From assembly GCF_004193775.1 (NCBI RefSeq), contig NC_041002.1:37235112-37299111 (forward strand): 64,000 bases of DNA, read 5' to 3'. The position numbers and the translations under genes were made by a program. Positions 59,201 to 64,000 of this stretch are shown here, one piece after another. This DNA comes from Glycine soja (lineage: Eukaryota; Streptophyta; Magnoliopsida; Fabales; Fabaceae). Positions within the stretch are counted from its first letter, which is position 1. The number at the start of each line of letters is the position of its first letter. The notes beneath the pieces are model-generated. The model saw only the letters and a list, made by a program, of their open reading frames with translations. It ran no database searches and was not told where the DNA came from.

Positions 59201-59365
59201 TATCGTCAAGTATTTGTCGTCTCTCGTTCAAACAATTTATACAAGGACAAAAAAATTTTTGCCCCCATTCGGTCGACTTCTTTCAGAAGCAAATTGCAAG
59301 AATTGTTCCACGCCTTCCTCACACGCAAGGCTCATGTGACTTTCGTTCATCCAACTTCGATCCAT
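56234..59365 (-). pseudogene. CACTA TNP2-type transposase, mutated
   Basis: It starts at ATG 59365 (MDRSWMNESHMSLACEEGVE), the usual beginning of the transposase-associated domain, with Cys-rich CPCINCLNERR (about 59235). The TNP2 catalytic region follows: 'LVNVKTRYGWSNKSFSLLLQ' (about 58930), 'ILCPMGMKYQKIHAYPNDCI' (about 58780), 'LRLGLATDGMNPYGSLS' (about 58420), 'NDFPTCGNLSGYSVKGHRPC' (about 58120), 'YWSNLDVKHCIDVMHIEKIV' (about 57780) and 'GLKSHDCHVLMQQLL' (about 57440). Then come DUF4218 ('NKVRHAITRLCFFFNAI', about 57380; 'RWMYPVEQYMKIL', about 57170) and DUF4216-like 'GFTLVDLKNLVYQNDPFIMA' (about 56430). Breaks are a one-base loss near 59260, TGA for Trp (WI*HGE, about 59140; EI*ELN, about 56552), TGA for Arg at 57418-57420 and TAG for Gln near 57310. 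Length and order match an autonomous CACTA transposase. Confidence 0.85.
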
Positions 59366-61459
59366 GTAAATAATAGCTCTGTGATACTCACAAAGTTATT
59401 CGATGCATGAAAATCTCACTTTTTCATTAAAGGTGTGGTCCCATCCCATTTGGAAAGACATTTTTTTATGGTAGATTCATACGTCAAGGTTAAGTTTCTT
59501 TTGTTAAATTTGACAAAATTTTGGCAGCATTTCGCATTGATCTCCAAGTACACAACATGAAAGCGGTGTGATTAATTCCCTGACAATCAAGTATGCACTT
59601 AAAGAACAAATAGAAATGCATTGCCCCAAAAGTTCATCAAATTTAAGAAGATAACCTTAACCTTTATGCATGAATCTACCATAAAAATATGACACTTCCC
59701 AAACTATCCAAACGGACAATTCAACATTCAATACAACGATTAATACAAACCGTCCGCAAGAATCATTGTATTGAATCTCAAACGGGAATCTAAGGTTCAC
59801 TAATGATGAACATAACTTGTATATAAAGCACTGGTCATTAATCACAAACAATAACGTAGAAAAGCATTGGTAACAAAAATGAGCATCAAAAGTTTATGAA
59901 AATATTTCGTACCTGTGATGATGATTACTATGATGTCCAACAACGAATGTCGTGATCATGATGCAAACAAGAAGACAAATAGTGCCTACAAATTAAATAT
60001 TTGAATGCTAAGTGAGATATATGAGAACCTTGGATATATCAAGTAAGACTTTACATGAAATGAACAATGACCCTTGACTTTTGAAAAAACATGTGTTCAC
60101 TGTCAGGGTGCTTCAAGGGAGTCAAAGGGTAATGAAACTAAGTGGATCTCAAGTATTTGGACATGTATGTTTCTCAAATCTCAACAACTAAATGTTCACA
60201 TACAAGTGAAGTTCAGCAAGCAAACCCAAATTAAAGAACTAATGATACAGAGAAAATAAATGGAACTCCATAGAAAGAACAAGAAGAAGCTAATTAATAC
60301 AATAAAACACTCTGCAAGATGGGTATTGATCCAAAAACTCACAAGCCAAGGACAGACTTGAATCACTTCATGAGTCTTTCTTAGTTTCTTGGCATGTAAA
60401 ACTTGAGTAGTGCCATTAACACTGCTTGGGGCAATAACCTTAGTTATTGGATTTTCAAAAAACATATAGTATCAATTAATTGTAATGAAAGCATCAAAAC
60501 TAACCCCCCTTCTCATAAAACCAACAAAGGAATGCAGTTAATAAACCAAAAAGTCAACATGACAATACTCACTGTCCAACAGGGTAGGAGAAACAATAAA
60601 ACTTAAAAATATCAATCTTTGAATATTCATTTTGCACCATTTCCAGAGAAAATCACATCACCCCATAAAAAAGGTAACCTTATTCATGCCATTCCAAGAA
60701 CAAAATTCTCACTAGAGCAAGCAGAGCTTACAGATTCAAGTTAACATAAGCACCACCAAATAAAATAAATAACCAATTCTTACTTATATGAAATCACCCC
60801 ACTATCTTATATTCTTATTATCATAAATCTACCAAAGAAAAGAAATAATTAACCAACTCTTACTTGCAATGGAATTGATCCTCTTGTACTTTCAAGTTAA
60901 CATGAGCTCCACCAAAGAAAAGAGGGTTGCTCAGACCAATTCATAAAAAAATGCTTAGTAAATAGAACGCATGACAATTATTAACACTTTTCAAATTCAA
61001 ATAACAAAACGATCCAATTACAAGTAGAAAGCATATTTTCTTGAAGAATGCCTAAAGCAGCAAAGTAATCACACTCAAAACACATCTTAAGTCAGCCAAA
61101 TGGTTGAGAAACATTCAATTACACGTTTATGTGCAATGAAAATTAGAAATTCAGAAGACACTCAGAAGAAGTTACCTTGTCAAGCTATCAAGTAATTCTA
61201 GGCAAACGCAAATAATCTCCTGAAAATGATTGCTACAACAAACAACAACAAAAACAACACTTGAATTTAATAATCAGAGTACCTATTATTAACCAAATAG
61301 TGAAAAATAGGATTGAGAAATGTGGCAGAATTGGATTGATTGAGAAGTACTCCCAGTGAAACCTAAGTGAACAACATTCCCAACAACCTAGCCACACAAA
61401 AAACTGGAATTGTATCTTTGAGTGAATAATGAAGAGGATTCAAACTTTTTGAGACCAAG
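59366..61459. other. 5' non-coding part or intron of the CACTA element
   Basis: No coding exon could be recognised. It lies between the TNP2 start and the right subterminal repeats, where En/Spm elements have a promoter, an untranslated first exon and an intron. Confidence 0.5.
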
Positions 61460-61600
61460 GGATGCTCAGAAGAGTTTTCAAAAGTCCAATATGCTCACAA
61501 TCAGAAAAAAAGCAACCATGTACCTCAACGGATGCTCACAAGAGTTTTCAGAAGTCCAAGTAATGCTCAAAATGAGAAAAGAAACAACCATGTACCTTAA
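61460..61600. repeat. 70-base tandem repeat, two copies plus a partial third
   Basis: Copies start at 61460 and 61530 (GGATGCTCA.AAGAGTTTTCA, then 'AAGTCCA...CAACCATGTACCT'). A third start (GGATGCTCG) is at about 61622. It lies inside the CACTA element near its putative promoter end. Confidence 0.8.
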
Positions 61601-61854
61601 TCGCCGATGTCAGACTCCAAAGGATGCTCGAACTCACGGTGGTGATGAAGCCCAACTCTTTGAGCAATTGCAGGTTCAGCGGCGTCAATGGTGACACGTA
61701 ACGACTAATGGTGAGGAGGAGACGGCGGTGAAAGGTTGCAAACTGCAGTGTTGTAAATGGCGACAAGGAAGGTCTTGTTGGTGAGGGAGAAAGGATTTGC
61801 AAGACTAAGTGCGTGGGGGGAAAAAGGGTTTGGAGTTTTAATTTATGGATAACA

Positions 61855-62175
61855 TAACATCGGTTTTTTTTTAAAATAATTGATGTTAACATTGGTAGTT
61901 AACATCGATTTTTTAAAAATCGATGTTAACATTACATTGTTAACATCAGTTTTTGAATAACCGATGCTAACATTCTAAACTTAACATAATTTTTTTTGAA
62001 ACTGATGTTAATAAACTCAAGTTATTTACGAAAATGCCATCGCGCTTTTGTTAACATCAGTTTTTCACACCGCGCTTTTGTTAACATCATCAGTTTTTCA
62101 CACCGCGCTTTTGTTAACATCAGTTTTTCACACCGCGCTTTTGTTAACATTGGTTTTGTGAAAAATCAATGTTAA
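61855..62175. repeat. Right subterminal hairpin array of the CACTA element
   Basis: Hairpins of the form TAACATCGATTTTT...AAAAATCGATGTTA occur at 61855-62010. A 30-base tandem repeat follows at 62041, 62071, 62104 and 62134 (CGCGCTTTTGTTAACATCAG, then TTTTTCACAC; the second unit has an extra CAT). The GTTAACATC core links the two parts. Confidence 0.85.
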
Positions 62176-62195
62176 ATTTATAAATTATAGTAGTG

Positions 62196-62580
62196 GCTAC
62201 TGATGTAAGAGACAAGGTGGAGGAGGGGGTGGGGGGGCAAAGTGTAGCAAAAGAAGAAAGAGGAAGGAGGACAATTTTTGGGTGAGGTGATGTTGTTGAT
62301 GTAGACAAAGAGACAAGGGACAAGAGGGTGTGCGACAGAGTCAAGGTGGCAACCCAGGTAGAGGTAGCAACGTCGAGGGCAACATTGCCAAAGGAAGAAG
62401 GGAAAGGGAGAAGGGCAATTTGAGAGTCTACCATGAGACCTCAAAGGGGACAAATGGCACAAAATAAGAAAAGTGAAATGAGGTGTTTTAACAATTCTGG
62501 GTGCATTTAACCTTCCTTTGGGTAGTAGAAAGCAAAAATGGAAGGTGCAGAAGCAACAGCCCGCCCAGATGATGCCATCG
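62196..62580. other. Right flank of the CACTA element
   Basis: Purine-rich on the plus strand (GAGG, GGAGG, GGGTGGGGGGG). Parts of its complement resemble the CT-rich left flank at 52030-52300. Open frames on the minus strand (62144-62462) reflect this composition and are not called. Confidence 0.4.
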
Positions 62581-62818
62581 TAGTTGCACCCAAAGTCACC
62601 AAATCAATCAATATTTAGATCAAAAGCTTGTTTGAGGGTCCATAATTCTAAATATATAAGAAAATAAAGCCGATTTTTTTAAAGTCACTTTGCTATTTTA
62701 TGGTATGCTTGATTATAAACAAAGAAAACAATGACCATAAAATAGAAAAATTGATAACAAAGAAAAGTTTATATCTAGAAACAAAATTTTCTTTCCTTTC
62801 AATTATTTCTCTCCTCCC
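62581..62818. other. Intergenic
   Basis: AT-rich DNA. Nothing is recognised. Confidence 0.5.
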
Positions 62819-63013
62819 TTACTGAAGGTGGAAAGCCAGTGTGCGAGTAACTGCACCAACAGCCCAACTGAAGAGTAAATAGACAACGCCGAAGTCATAA
62901 AACCAAGTGGAAATATTCAGAAGACTTTGTTTTTCATCTTCTGAGCTGAGTGCTTTCACCCCGAGTAAGAATAAATACCAATCAACAATAACAACAATCA
63001 AGTATTTTCCCAC
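62819..63013 (-). CDS. Small hydrophobic ORF, unrecognised (doubtful gene or exon)
   Basis: This is a 64-residue frame with two hydrophobic stretches (residues 4-18, 'YLIVVIVDWYLFLLG', and about 40-60, 'FGVVYLLFSWAVGAVTRTL') separated by a charged segment (SSEDEKQS). It is less AT-rich than its surroundings, and the amino-acid mix looks protein-like, as in a small membrane protein or an exon of one. No family was recognised and no splice partners were identified. It may equally be chance. Confidence 0.2.
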   Translation of the reverse strand: MGKYLIVVIVDWYLFLLGVKALSSEDEKQSLLNISTWFYDFGVVYLLFSWAVGAVTRTLAFHLQ

Positions 63014-63663
63014 TGATTAGAGTCGGTTTCATGGTTCAACCAATCTCATAATAGTCTATTCCAAATCATGTTCATGGATAAACTATCTATTTGTAGATCT
63101 TTCTCAATGGTTTCACCTCTTACGTTATCCTCAGCCATTAGTGATATAGATTTTTTTTGAAAGGATTAGTGATAAAGTTATACACCATGTAATAATATAT
63201 AAGCGCTTCTTCATGTCTTCTTCACATGCCCAAAGAATAAATACCAATGAATTAAAGAATTTAAAACATTTTCCAATTACTAAACCATGTCATTTCTTCA
63301 TTTCCTGTGCATTAGTTTTTCCATGGTATGTAATCAAGTGGAAAATGAAGAATAAAAATAAGAAATATTAAATGAAAATGTAATCCTAATTATTTTTAAC
63401 ATATTGAATGTTTTTTCTATTTATTTTTATTTTTATTCCTTAGCCAATTCGTATAAGGAACTAATTAGTAAAATTCCCTTTTTATTTTTCTTTCCTGTGT
63501 AAAACATCCTCTTCGTATATTCGAGCCAAAACAGAATAAAGAAAAAAGACCTGTATAATCTTGAAGCAATGCTGGAATAAATAGCATAGCTACTTCTAAT
63601 ACTACTTTAGAGTCCATACAAGATTACAATGTAATTCAAAATGATATCTAATAGAAGACAAGT
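63014..63663. other. Intergenic, nothing recognised
   Basis: AT-rich DNA with no supported ORF or repeat. Confidence 0.5.
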
Positions 63664-64000
63664 AACTGCTAAAGCAAAGGTTACTTTTCAATACTTCCAA
63701 ATACAATGTTAATACAATTTGATTTTAAAATTCATAGCACTTTCAGCTTGAGAATAATTAAAAACAAAAGCCTCTGTAGATAACAAATGGGCTAAAGTGC
63801 TTCCTACTTCATAAAACTTTAAATAGCACAACCATTGCACATTTATATACAAGAATGTCCCATAAATTTATAATGAACATTTAAAAAGAAAGTGTCAACA
63901 ACTGCTAAAGCAAAGGTTACTTTTCAATACTTCCAAATACAATGTTAATACAATTTGATTTAAAAATTCATAGCACTTTCAGCTGGAGAATAATTAAAAA
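63664..64000. repeat. Direct repeat, 236-base period, cut by the window end
   Basis: About 101 bases from 63664 (AACTGCTAAAGCAAAGGTTA and so on) recur from 63900 with three or so differences and continue to the last base of the window. The second unit is therefore incomplete, and more units may follow. Confidence 0.9.

Larger units (their letters stand above)
52510..62195 (-). mobile_element. En/Spm (CACTA) DNA transposon, nearly complete but mutated
   Basis: The right end is CACTACTATAA read on the minus strand (ending at 62195), followed by GCT. The left terminus is not clear: the hairpin array begins at about 52525, and no CACTACTAT was seen just outside it. Both ends carry arrays of ~30-base hairpins containing AACATC/GATGTT. 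Inside, on the minus strand, lie a TNP2 transposase gene (59365-56234) and a second gene with a Ulp1 protease domain (56070-53110). The total of about 9.7 kb is usual for an autonomous element. Both genes carry many stops, so it cannot now act alone, but its ends could still be recognised by another copy's transposase. Confidence 0.85.

Noticed and set aside
62144..62462. Two overlapping minus-strand ORFs
   Set aside because: Pro/Ser/Thr-rich translations of a purine-rich flank. One runs into the CACTA terminal repeats.
1..64000. CRISPR arrays, operons, bacterial promoters, tRNA and rRNA genes
   Set aside because: The sequence is plant nuclear DNA. No regularly spaced repeat-spacer array was seen. 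No tRNA or rRNA gene was recognised by eye, though a covariance-model scan would be needed to exclude tRNAs.

Overview
The window is nuclear DNA of a flowering plant, most likely a legume of the soybean (Glycine) type. The evidence is AT-rich intergenic DNA with many inverted-repeat elements, spliced genes of plant-only families (DUF674, PPR, CC-NBS-LRR, MINI ZINC FINGER), and plant retrotransposons and CACTA transposons. The species call is an inference from the look of the families and repeats. No search could be run.

Layout. 1-9.4 kb: one apparently intact three-exon DUF674 gene on the minus strand (2730-5884), set among at least five copies of one terminal-inverted-repeat family and two larger G-rich foldback elements. 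9.4-23.5 kb: a retrotransposon block with an LTR remnant, a decayed chromovirus (Ty3/gypsy) and a decayed Athila-like Ty3/gypsy element whose 5' LTR is cut short where it meets the chromovirus. 25.8-29.1 kb: a PPR gene disabled by two stops and a frameshift, then a truncated, frameshifted second copy of the DUF674 gene. 30.0-36.2 kb: a probable solo LTR, a CC-NBS-LRR resistance-gene relic (minus strand) and a small element with TGTAACATCCCT ends. 36.8-44.0 kb: a possible CACTA-like end, a long TA microsatellite, and a Ty3/gypsy deletion derivative with both LTRs. 44-52 kb: intergenic DNA with a 0.57 kb tandem duplication, a ZF-HD/MINI ZINC FINGER gene broken by one stop codon, a compound microsatellite, a large foldback element and a minisatellite. 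52.5-62.2 kb: a nearly full-length but mutated En/Spm (CACTA) transposon. Its minus strand carries a TNP2 transposase gene and a second gene ending in a Ulp1-type cysteine protease domain, and arrays of hairpin repeats lie near both ends. 62.2-64 kb: intergenic DNA ending in a direct repeat.

Only the DUF674 gene at 2.7-5.9 kb looks able to make a full-length product. All other recognised coding regions carry stops, frameshifts or large deletions. The region looks like a TE-rich, gene-poor compartment where duplicated genes decay. The CACTA element is the most informative structure: many of its stops sit where related proteins have Gln, Arg or Trp, as expected if a methylated element lost cytosines by deamination. 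The broken MINI ZINC FINGER gene, which is too short and too interrupted for ordinary ORF calling, is the least expected find.
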